NCBI GenBank assembly: GCA_964291305.2 | Contig: OZ219783.1 | Location: 310,001 to 374,000, forward strand | DNA length: 64,000 bases | Source: VXNF01 sp964291305 | GTDB lineage: Bacteria; Actinomycetota; Acidimicrobiia; Acidimicrobiales; CATQHL01 | Direction of reading: 5' to 3' | Shown here: positions 43,487-52,394 of the stretch, in pieces | Layout of the letters: every line of letters begins with the position of its first letter | Position numbering within the stretch: position 1 is the stretch's first letter | The notes under the pieces: model-generated | The model's database searches: none | The model's input: the letters and a program-made list of their open reading frames with translations, nothing else | Told to the model about the DNA's origin: nothing | Position numbers and translations under genes: made by a program

Positions 43487-44245
43487 TCAGTCACCGAGAG
43501 TTCTGACCTTGTCGAGCACACTGTCGACGGTAGGGTCTCGCATCTCATCGGTTATCTGGCCGTCGGTCAGGAACACCACCCGGTTACTGTGGCTGGCAGC
43601 TCCGGCGTCGTGTGTCACCATTACGATCGTCTGGCCTAGTTGCCCGGTAGCGCGCTGCAGGAACTCCAGGATCTCCCCTCCGGTCCGGGAGTCCAGGTTT
43701 CCAGTCGGCTCGTCGGCGAAGATGATGCGCGGCCGACTCACCAGTGCCCGCGCTACAGCGACGCGCTGCTGTTGCCCGCCGGATAGTTCGTTTGGTCTGT
43801 GTGTCAGGCGATCTCCGAGGCCGACGGCGTTCACGACCTCTGTCAGCCAGTCATCGTCGGGGTCTTTACCCGCCAGGGAGATGGGCAGCGTCATGTTCTC
43901 CACCGCGGTGAGGGTGGGGAGCAGGTTGAAGGCCTGGAAGATGAACCCCACGTTCCGGCGTCGCAGCAAGGTCAACTCCCGCTCGCTGAGGGCACCGAGT
44001 TCTGTGTCGCCGATGAAGACATGGCCATCTGTGAGTGAGTCGAGTCCAGCCATGCAGTGCATCAACGTTGACTTGCCAGACCCCGACGGCCCCATGATGG
44101 AGGTGAGCTGGCCGGTCTCAAAGGTCACATCAACGCCGTTGAGGGCGCGTACCTCAGTCTCAGCGCTGCCGTAGATCTTTACCGCCCCGACGGCCCGCGC
44201 TGCCGGCTCGGTGGCTGTTGCCGGTTGCTGCCCGTTACTTGCCAC
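43487..44245 (-). CDS. ABC transporter ATP-binding protein (MacB/LolD type)
   Basis: 252 residues. Walker A 'GPSGSGKSTLMHCMAG', signature 'ELSGGQQQRVAVARALVSRP', Walker B 'IIFADEPTGNLDS', H-loop 'VTHDAG'. The N-terminal ~20 residues are an Ala/Gln-rich leader. GTG start at 44245 behind AGGGAGG. It lies 61 bp before the FtsX-type permease on the same strand and supplies its ATPase. Confidence 0.94.
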   Translation of the reverse strand: MASNGQQPATATEPAARAVGAVKIYGSAETEVRALNGVDVTFETGQLTSIMGPSGSGKSTLMHCMAGLDSLTDGHVFIGDTELGALSERELTLLRRRNVGFIFQAFNLLPTLTAVENMTLPISLAGKDPDDDWLTEVVNAVGLGDRLTHRPNELSGGQQQRVAVARALVSRPRIIFADEPTGNLDSRTGGEILEFLQRATGQLGQTIVMVTHDAGAASHSNRVVFLTDGQITDEMRDPTVDSVLDKVRTLGD

Positions 44246-44451
44246 TCCGGCCTCCCTGTCCTGATGGCGAACCCGAGCGAGTCTACGGTGAAGTATCGGC
44301 GCTCACGCGGTCTTGAGGAATAACTTGCCCGACAACCTAACAATGATTATTGATGTGTTTGAATGATTTTGGCGCCAGAGGGGGGGGCTTGTTTCACCTG
44401 GAGTGGTTACAAGTAGCGCAGGACGCGAAGTCAGAGCGGCAGGTTGTCGCT

Positions 44452-45087
44452 TCAGCCCGCGGGCTGGGGGACCACTCGCAGGTACGGCTTCTGCTCGTCC
44501 CAACCTCCGGGGAAGCGCTCGGCGGCCTCCTCGTTGCTGAGTGCAGGCACGATGATCACGTTGTCGCCGTGTTCCCAGTTGACCGGTGTGGCTACTTTGT
44601 GCTGGGCGGTCAACTGCAGCGAGTCGATAACCCTCAGCACCTCGTCGAAGTTGCGCCCAGTGCTAGCGGGATAGGTGATCATCAGCTTGACCAGGTTGTC
44701 AGGGCCGATGACAAATACCGAGCGGACGGTCATGGTGTCGCTGGCGTTGGGGTGGATCATGCCGTAGAGGTTGGCCACCGTGGCGTCGGCGTCGCCGATC
44801 ATCGGGAAGTTGGGAGCGATGCCTTGAGTGTCAAGAATGTCCTGTGACCACGACCGGTGATCTTCCACCGAGTCACACGACAGCCCTATGACCTTCACGT
44901 CGCGCTTGGCGAACTCGCTCTGGAGCTTGGCGGTGTAGCCCAACTCAGTAGTGCAGACCGGCGTGAAGTCCTTCGGATGCGAGAACAGCACCGCCCAGCT
45001 GCCGTCCTTCCAATCGTGGAAATTGATGGTGCCTTCGGTGGTGTCTGCCGTAAAGTCGGGGGCAACATCCCCCAGTTGCACAGTCAT
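44452..45087 (-). CDS. 1-Cys peroxiredoxin (Prx6 type)
   Basis: 211 residues from ATG 45087, with GGGAGGA upstream; the frame continuing further upstream is not conserved. Peroxidatic C45 lies in 'PKDFTPVCTTELG', and the long C-terminal region ('PVNWEHGDNVIIVPALSNEEA', 'KPYLRVVPQP') is that of the Prx6 branch. It reduces peroxides in the cytosol. The 3' end overlaps a short GC palindrome, AGCCCGCGGGCT. It is divergent from the SGNH hydrolase with only ~30 bp between starts. Confidence 0.94.
   Translation of the reverse strand: MTVQLGDVAPDFTADTTEGTINFHDWKDGSWAVLFSHPKDFTPVCTTELGYTAKLQSEFAKRDVKVIGLSCDSVEDHRSWSQDILDTQGIAPNFPMIGDADATVANLYGMIHPNASDTMTVRSVFVIGPDNLVKLMITYPASTGRNFDEVLRVIDSLQLTAQHKVATPVNWEHGDNVIIVPALSNEEAAERFPGGWDEQKPYLRVVPQPAG
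44453..44464 (-). terminator. Palindrome at the end of the peroxiredoxin gene
   Basis: AGCCCGCGGGCT is perfectly self-complementary and overlaps the last codons of the gene. No T tract follows; terminator role uncertain. The remainder of 44246-44451 holds an AT-rich stretch that may carry the ABC transporter promoter. Confidence 0.25.
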
Positions 45088-45118
45088 GCTGCTGTGTCCT
45101 CCCTTGGTTGGTGGTCGC

Positions 45119-46477
45119 GTGACCGGTAATTCCAGACTGATTTTGTCGAGAATCAGGTTAGCGCGGTCCAGCACGAACGCAACCGGGCCAAAACCCGTTA
45201 TCTCACCTAACCGGTGGCTGGTTGTGCTAATCGTCGCGCTGGCCACCCTCTCGCTGGCGGCTAGCGGCTGCCCCGACGATTCCGCTACGGGGCCGGGAGA
45301 GGCTGAACCGCGCACCGAGGCTTCCCCAGCGGCCACACAACCCCCAAACCGGCCGCCGGAGATCGTCGTGGACAGCTACCTCCAGCAGGTAGGAAGCCGG
45401 CTGGATGAGCAGCTCGTGGTGAGTGACCCCGATGGCACAGTGACACGTATCGAGTGGAATCGCCCCCCGCCCGGATTTGCCTATTCGGGTGGCGCCGAGC
45501 GGGCATTTTCCTGGACTCCTCCGGTGGCGGGAACCTGGCGAGTCGAGGTCACCGCTACCGATGACGCGGGTGCTAGCTCCAGCGCAGTGGCTACGTTTAT
45601 CTCTCGTTACCCGCAGCGCCAGCACACCTTGGTGGGATTGGGCGACTCAGTGGCGGCCGGATTCGGTCTCGACCTTACCGATGCCCTGCTGGGGGATCCC
45701 TGCTGGCGAGCGCCCGCAGATTCGTATCCGAATCGGGTCATGGATCTCCTCGTGGAGGCGGAAGAAGTGCCTCAAGCCCAGGCGGAAGTTGTCTTGGTTG
45801 CCTGTTCGGGAAGCTCTACTGGGGATGTCTGGGAGTCGCCGACTTGGTTTCCGCCGGACGCCCCTGCTGGCATCGGCGAGTCGGACTGGAGCCAACTCGA
45901 CTGGGCGATCCAGCTAAATCCTGGCTACATCACCCTTACTGTTGGGGCCAACGACCTGGGCGTCGTAGACCTTTCGATCTTGGCGGGCGGTGAACTAGAC
46001 GACGCTGAACTAGCGCGCAGGCTGGAAAATGTGGCTGGCGGCGTGGGCTACCTGCTGGACGAACTCTTGGATCGGACCGATGCCGAAATTGTGCTCACCA
46101 ACTACTACAACCCAACGGCAGTGAACCCCACCGGGCTAGAAGGCTGCCGCGGAGAGTGTTTCGTGGAGTTAGCCGACGTTATGCACAATGAGTTGAACCG
46201 AGTCCTAGCGGGGGTAGCTGACCGTTACCGCGCCCGGGTTTCGCTGGCGGATGTGGCCACCCTTTACGAGGGGCACGAGGCGGGTGACGCTCTAGGCCCG
46301 AACTGGCTGCGCGAGCCGATTGAGACCTTGTTGGGGGTGCAGGTACGGGCCTACTGCTCCGAGGAGGATCCTGGGGAGTCCTGGGTTAGCTCGATTGACT
46401 GCGTCCACCCTACGGGTGCTGGCATGAGCGCGATCGCCGGGGAAGTAGCGGCAGTCTTCGGGGCGGCTCGAGGCTAA
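45119..46477 (+). CDS. SGNH/GDSL hydrolase lipoprotein with Ig-like domain
   Basis: ~452 residues from GTG 45119; TTG 45143 is also possible, and neither has a good ribosome-binding site. A lipoprotein signal ends in 'LAASGC'. Next comes a cadherin/He-PIG-like beta domain ('VVSDPDGTVTRIEWNRPPPGF' ... 'GTWRVEVTATDDAGAS'). The SGNH hydrolase has 'GLGDSVAAGFG' (S177), 'TVGANDLGV', and D427/H430 in 'DCVHPTG'. It is likely an extracellular esterase or lipase, substrate unknown. Ends in front of a GC hairpin and the 71-bp repeats. Confidence 0.85.
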   Translation: MTGNSRLILSRIRLARSSTNATGPKPVISPNRWLVVLIVALATLSLAASGCPDDSATGPGEAEPRTEASPAATQPPNRPPEIVVDSYLQQVGSRLDEQLVVSDPDGTVTRIEWNRPPPGFAYSGGAERAFSWTPPVAGTWRVEVTATDDAGASSSAVATFISRYPQRQHTLVGLGDSVAAGFGLDLTDALLGDPCWRAPADSYPNRVMDLLVEAEEVPQAQAEVVLVACSGSSTGDVWESPTWFPPDAPAGIGESDWSQLDWAIQLNPGYITLTVGANDLGVVDLSILAGGELDDAELARRLENVAGGVGYLLDELLDRTDAEIVLTNYYNPTAVNPTGLEGCRGECFVELADVMHNELNRVLAGVADRYRARVSLADVATLYEGHEAGDALGPNWLREPIETLLGVQVRAYCSEEDPGESWVSSIDCVHPTGAGMSAIAGEVAAVFGAARG

Positions 46478-46490
46478 CAGTCCTGCTCAA

Positions 46491-46504
46491 GACCCCTCGG
46501 GGTC
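46491..46504 (+). terminator. Hairpin after the SGNH hydrolase gene
   Basis: GACCCC-TC-GGGGTC is a perfect 6-bp stem, 14 bases after the stop codon. There is no T tract, which is common for actinobacterial terminators. Confidence 0.45.
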
Positions 46505-46516
46505 GTATCCGGTAGC

Positions 46517-46764
46517 CGCGTGCTGCTGTCAGTTTTCCCGGTAGTCGCAATGGTTTAGGCGGTTGTGGTGGAGTGGTGGTTCTTTCACGCGTGCTACTGC
46601 CAGTTTTCCCGGTAGTCGCAATGGTTTAGGCGGTTGTGGTGGAGTGGTGGTTCTTTCACGCGTGCTGCTGCCAGTTTTCCCGGTAGTCGCAATGGTTTAG
46701 GCGGTTGTGGTGGAGTGGTGGTTCTTTCACGCGTGCTGCTGCCAGCTTTCCCGGTAGTCGCAAT
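46517..46764. repeat. 71-bp tandem repeat array (3 units plus a partial)
   Basis: Units start at 46517, 46588 and 46659, and a partial one of 35 bp at 46730. Each unit has a 35-bp core followed by a 36-bp second part; copies differ by one or two bases. The 46730 core is the 3' end of the minus-strand gene at 46727-47209: its last codons, '...CDYRESWQQHA', and the stop. The array thus consists of copies of that gene end plus 3' flanking DNA. The 71-bp length changes frame at each step, so the copies do not extend the protein. Confidence 0.92.
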
Positions 46765-47209
46765 AGATGAGGTGATGATGCCGTGCCCGTGTGTAGTCAC
46801 CCTGGGCGAGCGCGGTCAGCGTGAATGAGGCGGCAGCCCGCATGGCGCTGAGTTCAGCGCGTCGCAAGGGGTTGGGATGGGCGACCACGGCCGTGTCGAG
46901 GTGCTCTGGCGCCAGCTCTGGCGCCTCGTCCAAGACGGCTTGAGCGCCGCTGAAATCGTCCTCGCTGGCGCGGTCTAGCAGATCCTCATGTGCGGTCATC
47001 CAGGCATTGAGTACTTCACCATGCAACCGGTACCAGGCCTGCTCGGAGGCGGGGTCGGTGGGTGCCGGCGTGAGTTTCGAATCCACGATGAGATGCGAGC
47101 GATCTAGGGCGGCCTTGTGGCGGCCAAGCCGTCGGCGTACCAGCAGAGTCAGCGCAGCTCCCACGACGACCAGTGCCGGCAGGAGGTAGCGGACGTAAAC
47201 GCTGGTCAT
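46727..47209 (-). CDS. Small membrane protein of unknown function
   Basis: 160 residues from ATG 47209, chosen because a membrane helix follows directly ('YVRYLLPALVVVGAALTLLV', ~5-25), then a basic 'RRRLGRHK'. The rest is soluble and mostly helical, with 'WYRLHGEVLNAWMTAHEDLLDRAS' and 'RRAELSAMRAAASFTLTALAQGDYTRA'. I do not recognise a family. Its last codons are the source of the downstream 71-bp repeats. Confidence 0.65.
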   Translation of the reverse strand: MTSVYVRYLLPALVVVGAALTLLVRRRLGRHKAALDRSHLIVDSKLTPAPTDPASEQAWYRLHGEVLNAWMTAHEDLLDRASEDDFSGAQAVLDEAPELAPEHLDTAVVAHPNPLRRAELSAMRAAASFTLTALAQGDYTRARHHHLIYCDYRESWQQHA

Positions 47210-47270
47210 TGCACCCGGGTAGGGTACCGAACGGTGCGCAGGCCCAGAGCCCCGTGCACCATGGCGCCAA

Positions 47271-47423
47271 TCAGGCCGGGGCCGGAATCTTGACCTGGGG
47301 CGGGGGTGCGACCACGGTGTGCGCCGAGTGACCGCATGCCCAGCAGTTATCGCCGGGCCAGCCGCGCCAGGTGACATCGCACAGGCCACAGGCCATGATT
47401 GTCGGAGCGGGTTTCCTGCCCAT
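47271..47423 (-). CDS. Small zinc-ribbon-like protein
   Basis: 50 residues from ATG 47423, or 63 from the in-frame GTG at 47462. Two CxxC pairs in 'CGLCDVTWRGWPGDNCWACGH' suggest a zinc ribbon. Tail Pro-rich. Function unknown. It is upstream of the small membrane protein on the same strand, 61 bp away. Confidence 0.5.
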   Translation of the reverse strand: MGRKPAPTIMACGLCDVTWRGWPGDNCWACGHSAHTVVAPPPQVKIPAPA

Positions 47424-47521
47424 GGTGTTAGTACCGCCCTCAACATCGTCGGAAAGATCCACCGGCGCGGGATTGTATGCAGAGTCGCCGGGCCGTTGGC
47501 GGATATTTAGGCGCGCCTTTG

Positions 47522-47599
47522 TATCTGGAGCTGGTGTTGGGTCACCCGGGTGGGGGGATTAGTACTTGATCTCTGGCGCGAATGCTGTCCGGGTCAGAG
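47522..47599 (-). pseudogene. Duplicated 3' end of the LysM lipoprotein gene
   Basis: On the minus strand 47542-47599 reads 'SDPDSIRARDQVLIPPPG' and a stop, a near copy of the true LysM gene end 'SDPDSIRAGDQLFIPPPG' exactly 100 bp upstream. The following flank ('ctggagctggtgttggg') is also duplicated. It is too short to be a gene and is best read as the remnant of a local duplication. Confidence 0.75.
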
Positions 47600-47641
47600 G
47601 GCGCGCTGTTGGATCTGGGGCTGGTGTTGGGCCAACCAGGT

Positions 47642-48070
47642 TTAGCCAGGTGGGGGGATGAACAGTTGATCCCCGGCGCGAATGCTGTCCGGGTCGGAGA
47701 GGTTGTTCAACGCTACTAAGTCGTCGACGCTGACTCCAAACTGGCTGGCGATACTGAAGAGTGTGTCGCCGGGGTTGATTGTGTAGATGAGTTGGTCGCC
47801 AAGCCCGCGCGCGGGCTGTGTCGTTTGCGGGGGCGCGGGAGCTGGCTCGGGGGGTAGGGCGGGCGGTGCTTGGATGACGCCCGTGGTGGGGGTTACGGGC
47901 GGAAGCGGGAGTGGTGCCAGCGTGACGACGGTACTGCTTGCTGTATCCCCAGTGTCGGTGGTGGGACCTTCAGTGTCGTCGCCAGTGCTGAGGCATCCGG
48001 TAAGGGCCACGACCAGCAAGGCAGTGAGACCGACGATGGCGGCCCGCTCAAGGGTTCGGGGCCCACTCAT
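47642..48070 (-). CDS. LysM-domain lipoprotein
   Basis: 142 residues from ATG 48070. Signal with lipobox 'ALTGC' (C25), a Thr/Pro/Ala-rich linker, and one C-terminal LysM domain ('IYTINPGDTLFSIASQFGVSVDDLVALNNL' ... 'GDQLFIPPPG'). LysM binds peptidoglycan GlcNAc, so this is probably a cell-wall-associated surface lipoprotein. TAGCCT 7 nt before the ATG suggests a leaderless transcript. A paralog lies directly upstream on the same strand. Confidence 0.85.
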   Translation of the reverse strand: MSGPRTLERAAIVGLTALLVVALTGCLSTGDDTEGPTTDTGDTASSTVVTLAPLPLPPVTPTTGVIQAPPALPPEPAPAPPQTTQPARGLGDQLIYTINPGDTLFSIASQFGVSVDDLVALNNLSDPDSIRAGDQLFIPPPG

Positions 48071-48077
48071 GCGCACC

Positions 48078-48083
48078 AGGCTA
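48078..48083 (-). promoter_or_regulatory. Leaderless-type -10 box of the first LysM gene
   Basis: TAGCCT on the minus strand, 7 nt before the ATG at 48070. Confidence 0.4.
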
Positions 48084-48174
48084 GTCAGGGCACACGAATC
48101 AAGGGAAATCGACTTGCTAAACCTCTGTCGAGAGTGTGACTGCACCCTCAAGGTGTCATGGTCGCGGCGGCTTG

Positions 48175-48615
48175 TCAGCCTGCCGGTGGGATGGTCAACG
48201 TATCGCCCTCGTAGATAATGTCTGGGTTGCTGATGTTGTTGGCCTGTGTGAGTTCGTCGAGGGTTATGCCGAAACGCTGAGCGATGCTGAAGAGAGTGTC
48301 GCCGGTCTGCACGGTGTAGATGAGCGGGTCGTTGGTGACGACAACTGGCGGTGGCGGTGGGGGTGGTTCGACGACAACTGGCGGCGGCGGTGGGGGTGGT
48401 TCGACGACAACTGGTGGGGGTGGTTCGACGACAACTGGCGGAGGCGGCGGGGGCGGCTCGATCGGCGGAGCTGGTGGTTGGGCTGACTGCTGGGTCGTGG
48501 TGGTAGTTGTCTCATCGGGTTCATCATCTCCGCCAAAGCAGGAGGTGAGAACCAGCGCCAAAGCTACGGTCGTTGCTATCAGAGCGAGAAGCCTACGAAG
48601 GCGAGTTCGAGACAT
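48175..48615 (-). CDS. LysM-domain lipoprotein with proline-rich repeats
   Basis: 146 residues. Lipobox 'VLTSC' (C26), then Thr- and Gln-rich residues and a repeated linker of the form 'EPPPPPPPVVV' (11 residues three times, one unit shortened to 8), then a C-terminal LysM ('IYTVQTGDTLFSIAQRFGITLDEL', 'GDTLTIPPAG'). The linker probably spans the cell wall. Close paralog of the neighbouring LysM gene. The ATG at 48615 has TAAGCT 6 nt upstream. Confidence 0.87.
   Translation of the reverse strand: MSRTRLRRLLALIATTVALALVLTSCFGGDDEPDETTTTTTQQSAQPPAPPIEPPPPPPPVVVEPPPPVVVEPPPPPPPVVVEPPPPPPPVVVTNDPLIYTVQTGDTLFSIAQRFGITLDELTQANNISNPDIIYEGDTLTIPPAG
48337..48459. repeat. 33-bp minisatellite inside the LysM linker
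   Basis: Units begin at 48337, 48370, 48403 and 48427; the spacing is 33, 33 and 24, all multiples of three. It codes the Pro/Val repeats and may vary in copy number without breaking the frame. Confidence 0.9.
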
Positions 48616-48621
48616 GATTCG

Positions 48622-48627
48622 AGCTTA
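48622..48627 (-). promoter_or_regulatory. Leaderless-type -10 box of the second LysM gene
   Basis: TAAGCT on the minus strand, 6 nt before the ATG at 48615. Confidence 0.4.
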
Positions 48628-48699
48628 CACGCGGCGTCAACTCAACTTGGTGATGCCGCGAGCTGCGCGCAAATCCTCTTGCTGAGCGCGGGTTGAAGG

Positions 48700-48705
48700 T
48701 ACCGT
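48700..48705 (+). promoter_or_regulatory. Leaderless-type -10 box of the DUF3499-like gene
   Basis: TACCGT ends 6 nt before the ATG at 48712. Confidence 0.35.
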
Positions 48706-48711
48706 TGACAC

Positions 48712-49155
48712 ATGGACGGAGGCCACCTAGCAGGTGGAGCCGCCGCGTCTGCCCCCGACAGCCCCCCGCCGGTACCGCGCAACGGTGTGCAAGATGCGGT
48801 CAGGTGTTCACACATGCTGTGTCCCGAACTCGCGACCGCAGTGCTGTTGTTCGATGCCCGAGTAACTACCGCCTGGCTTGTGGACGCCCCGAGCCGGACA
48901 TGGCGCGGCATGCCCATTTGCTCGGTGCATGCCAATCGATTCCGGCCGCCTGTCGGCTGGGTGCTCTCGGACCAGCGGAGCCAGACCGCACGACAGAAGC
49001 CGAAGGGGGCCGGATTTTCCGGTTCGCAGCCGGAACTTGACGACGCCGATCCCGTCGAAAGTTCAGTTCCTAGCGATAGTGAGGCGGCTTCAGAGCCGGC
49101 TGAGACACCCTTGCTCTCCAGGGCCTTCCGCACCACCGCGCAAGTCGGGAACTGA
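48712..49155 (+). CDS. DUF3499-like actinobacterial protein
   Basis: 147 residues. The core (~32-82) matches the DUF3499 plan: 'CSHMLCPELATAVLLFDARVTTAWLVD' then 'GMPICSVHANRFRPPVGWVL', with CxxxxC and CxxH as possible zinc ligands. The ~30-residue N-terminus and the long Ser/Glu/Ala C-terminus are not conserved-looking. The family is largely restricted to actinobacteria and its function is unknown. Confidence 0.75.
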   Translation: MDGGHLAGGAAASAPDSPPPVPRNGVQDAVRCSHMLCPELATAVLLFDARVTTAWLVDAPSRTWRGMPICSVHANRFRPPVGWVLSDQRSQTARQKPKGAGFSGSQPELDDADPVESSVPSDSEAASEPAETPLLSRAFRTTAQVGN

Positions 49156-49189
49156 CACTTACGACCCGTTTGGGGCACACTCCTGAGCG

Positions 49190-50836
49190 GTGAATGCCTC
49201 CTGGTACTCCGCATCTGCTCGGGTCACGGTGTTGGGCGCCTGCGTGCTTGCGTCTTTGGTTCTGCCAGTCCTGCTGATTCAGACGTCAGAGCGCCAAGGG
49301 GAAGTATCCGCCGGCGCTACCCACGACGGCACGCAGCCTCCTCCCGGCGAGCCCAGGTCGCCAGCGCCTCCAGTTACACCTCCAGAAGCGCTCGCCAACG
49401 TGGCACCGTCCTTAGAGCCGGTCTCCGAGGTTCCGCTGGAGGTTCCGGCAGCCCAGGAGCCTGATACCTGGGCAGACCCCGCATCTTTCGGCCAGGCCCC
49501 CGAGGGTGCCACGCAAGGCGTCCTTACCTTCCGAGGTTCACCCACCCGTAGTTGGTATGGGACTGGTCCGGTGCCTACTAATCCGCAGTTGCTCTGGCGG
49601 TACCCGCCAAACAGCAACATGTGTGCGGATTCCAGCTATCACGGCGAGATCATCCGCTGGTGCGGCACTGGATGGTCCGGTCAGGCGGCGGTCTTTGAGC
49701 GCAATGGGCGAACTTGGTTGGTATTTGGGGCATTCGACAAGGATGTGCATTTCCTGGATGCCGCCACCGGACAGCAGTTGTTGCCCTCCTTTGAGACCGG
49801 TGACATCATCAAGACCTCGGTAGTTATCGACCCTGACGACTACCCGCTGGCGTACTTCGGGTCGCGGGACAACTACTTCCGGATCGTGGCCTTTGACCGG
49901 TCCGAACCTACCGAACTCTGGCGCTTGGGCGCCTACGACGTCTCGCCGACCATGTGGAACGACGATTGGGACTCCAGCCCCTTAGTGATCGACGACTATC
50001 TCTTTCTGGGAGGTGAGAACAGCCGCTTCTTTGTTATTCGCCTAAACCGGGGCTACGACCCTGAAGGGCTAGTAACCGTAGAGCCCGAGTTGCTGTTTCA
50101 CTGGGAGGGCTGGGATGACCAGCTCTTGGCCGACCTTGCTGCCTCAGACGCCGGCAACTACAACGTGGCCATCGAGTCCTCCCCGGCCATCTGGGGGAAC
50201 ACCCTCTACTTCGCCAACTCTGGTGGGCTAGTCACAGGCTGGGACATCTCGGGTCTAGCTGACGGACTTATGCCCGAGCAGGTCTTTAGATTTTGGGCTG
50301 GCGATGACATAGACGCCACGCCGGTCGTAGATGCCGAGGGCTACCTATACGTAGGGGTGGAGTACGAGGAACGGGAGACGGCACGCGCCAAAGAGGTGGG
50401 CCAACTCCTCAAACTCGACCCCTCGCGACCCTCCGATCCCATCGTCTGGTCGGTGCACGACCCGGCCCAGGGCTACCCGCGCGGTGTTTGGAGCACACCA
50501 GTGGTGTGGCGCGACATGGTGTTTGCCACGACCCACACCGGCAGGTTCTGGGGTGTTGATCGTGAAACTGGGGAGATTCGTTGGGAGAAGAGGTTTGCGG
50601 ACCTCCTCTGGAGCAGCCCTGTGGTGATTGACGAGACTCTTATCCTGGCCGACGGGGCGGGCCGTATTAGCGCCTACAACGTGAGCGACACGTCGATTGA
50701 GCCGCCGCTGATCTGGCAGCTACAGGTTGGCAACGAGTGGCGCTTCGAATCCTCCCCGGTGATGTGGAACGGCGTGATCTACGTGGGAGGTCGCAGCGGC
50801 GCAATGTACGCGGTAGGCGATGCCGGTGGCCGGTAG
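49190..50836 (+). CDS. Secreted or anchored PQQ-type beta-propeller protein
   Basis: 548 residues. N-terminal hydrophobic segment (~11-30), a Pro/Glu-rich linker to ~100, then propeller blades with recurring motifs such as 'GAFDKDVHFLDAATGQ', 'SSPLVIDDYLFLGGENSRFFVIRL', 'ATPVVDAEGYLYVGVEY', 'STPVVWRDMVFATTHTGRFWGVDRETGEIRW' and 'SSPVMWNGVIYVGGRSGAMYAV'. No enzyme motif for a PQQ dehydrogenase is seen, so a binding or scaffold role outside the membrane is likelier. GTG start at 49190. It is 12 bp upstream of the first PLP enzyme gene. Confidence 0.85.
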   Translation: MNASWYSASARVTVLGACVLASLVLPVLLIQTSERQGEVSAGATHDGTQPPPGEPRSPAPPVTPPEALANVAPSLEPVSEVPLEVPAAQEPDTWADPASFGQAPEGATQGVLTFRGSPTRSWYGTGPVPTNPQLLWRYPPNSNMCADSSYHGEIIRWCGTGWSGQAAVFERNGRTWLVFGAFDKDVHFLDAATGQQLLPSFETGDIIKTSVVIDPDDYPLAYFGSRDNYFRIVAFDRSEPTELWRLGAYDVSPTMWNDDWDSSPLVIDDYLFLGGENSRFFVIRLNRGYDPEGLVTVEPELLFHWEGWDDQLLADLAASDAGNYNVAIESSPAIWGNTLYFANSGGLVTGWDISGLADGLMPEQVFRFWAGDDIDATPVVDAEGYLYVGVEYEERETARAKEVGQLLKLDPSRPSDPIVWSVHDPAQGYPRGVWSTPVVWRDMVFATTHTGRFWGVDRETGEIRWEKRFADLLWSSPVVIDETLILADGAGRISAYNVSDTSIEPPLIWQLQVGNEWRFESSPVMWNGVIYVGGRSGAMYAVGDAGGR

Positions 50837-50848
50837 CGTGGGCGCTGT

Positions 50849-52375
<1,527 letters not shown>

Positions 52376-52394
52376 GCGGTCCCGAGGTCAGGTG

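Noticed and set aside
44453..44464. Strong intrinsic terminator at the peroxiredoxin gene
   Set aside because: The GC palindrome has no loop room and no T tract, so it is kept only as a low-confidence feature.
46517..46764. The 71-bp array as a coding repeat (open frames with Thr/Pro/Leu-rich translations cross it)
   Set aside because: The unit length is not a multiple of three, the open frames shift register between copies, and the repeat derives from the 3' end of a minus-strand gene.
47522..47599. A third LysM gene
   Set aside because: Only the last ~19 codons and the 3' flank are duplicated; there is no domain core, signal or start.
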